Notes under the pieces: generated by a model
The model's database searches: none
Told to the model about the DNA's origin: nothing
Seen by the model: only the letters and a program-made list of their open reading frames with translations
Assembly (NCBI RefSeq): GCF_020886695.1
Contig: NZ_AP024485.1
Location: 1,621,001 to 1,685,000, forward strand
Direction: 5' to 3'
DNA length: 64,000 nt
Source: Pseudodesulfovibrio sediminis
GTDB taxonomy: Bacteria > Desulfobacterota > Desulfovibrionia > Desulfovibrionales > Desulfovibrionaceae
Shown here: positions 63,832 through 64,000 of the stretch, piece by piece
Numbering within the stretch: the first letter of the stretch is position 1
How the letters are laid out: every line of letters begins with the position of its first letter
Program-made: the position numbers and the translations under genes

Positions 63832-64000
63832 GTGTCGGAGCCAACAGCTCCCGACTTCGGTGGACGGTTGCCTGTGGCACTGACCGTCCCCGGAGGTGAC
63901 AAGGCCGCCATATCCGCCCTTGGTTGGCAAGCCGTCTTTCGGACGCTTACCGAGGAACCCGGCCTGGCCGTTGAACGTGTCTTCCCGGACAAGCTGGGAT
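63832..64000 (+). CDS. Partial protein cut by the window end
   Basis: An open frame running off the window (56 codons seen) with coding character: PDFGGRLPVALTVPGG, then ISALGWQAVFRTL and ERVFPDKLG. It resembles the N-terminus of B12-binding-type radical SAM proteins of related bacteria, but no cluster motif is reached, so this is a weak guess. The start is uncertain: GTG 63832 lacks a ribosome-binding site, while the same frame is open back to 63794, where AAGAGG precedes a non-standard ATC codon. Confidence 0.5.
   Translation, partial: MSEPTAPDFGGRLPVALTVPGGDKAAISALGWQAVFRTLTEEPGLAVERVFPDKLG

Overview
The window looks like a chromosomal segment of a Desulfovibrionaceae-type bacterium (Desulfovibrio/Pseudodesulfovibrio-like). 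This is inferred from recA followed by alaS, a complete mraZ-to-ftsZ cell-wall and division cluster with meso-DAP-type MurE and a PASTA-ended FtsI, a DsrE-like protein, several radical SAM proteins and a probable selenocysteine-containing rhodanese. Two styles of DNA are visible. The housekeeping DNA on both sides is GC-rich. A clearly AT-richer block of about 13.2 kb sits between a 35-bp duplication of the 3' end of tRNA-Pro(UGG) at 17599-17633 and the intact tRNA at 30769-30845.

Layout. 0.1-3.1 kb: a minus-strand operon (periplasmic binding protein, PP-loop/NFACT-R fusion, Na+/Ca2+ exchanger). 3.3-7.1 kb: recA and alaS. 7.2-9.1 kb: ferredoxin-type aldo/keto reductase and a TetR repressor that share one operator motif. 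9.3-10.3 kb: rplM-rpsI behind a structured leader. 10.5-17.4 kb: SIMPL protein, exported proteins, radical SAM enzymes, a small gene cassette between inverted repeats, an in-frame-TGA rhodanese with a SECIS-like hairpin, and purM. 17.6-30.8 kb: the integrative element. 31.3-46.3 kb: DsrE-like protein, NSS transporter with tiny partner, an ORF with an in-frame TGA, hemolysin III, Rrf2, orphan CbiM/NikL-like pair, HD protein, RlmD-type methyltransferase, CBS protein, HD-GYP protein and pyruvate kinase. 46.5-63.6 kb: the dcw cluster mraZ-rsmH-ftsL-ftsI-murE-murF-mraY-murD-ftsW-murG-murC-murB-ftsQ-ftsA-ftsZ, followed by the start of another gene at the window edge.

The integrative element is the most unusual part. 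At its tRNA end is a DUF6538-type tyrosine integrase, and paired GTGTAACA arm-type repeats occur at both element ends. Its middle holds a divergent pair: a 579-aa protein with motifs resembling the palm of single-subunit (family A/T7 RNAP-like) polymerases, and a 342-aa protein resembling plasmid archaeo-eukaryotic-primase (AEP) proteins. Between them lie near-repeats and a 91-nt nearly perfect hairpin, as expected of a replication origin. Next come a serine resolvase with a cluster of TGTCCA boxes, and a retron: a structured RNA, a 91-aa protein, an Xre-type HTH protein, and a reverse transcriptase with retron hallmarks (NAxxH, VTG). The cargo beside the integrase is a zinc-ribbon/pentapeptide/two-TM protein paired with a DUF5677-like protein, a plausible but unproven defence pair. 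I infer a tRNA-integrating element with its own replication module and anti-phage cargo. The polymerase, primase and defence assignments come from motif reading only.

The outer genes work together in ordinary ways. The dcw genes are mostly translationally coupled (4-bp overlaps) and probably autoregulated by MraZ, whose gene is preceded by five GTG boxes at exact 10-bp spacing. Pyruvate kinase and the HD-GYP protein are coupled, as are the CbiM- and NikL-like proteins.
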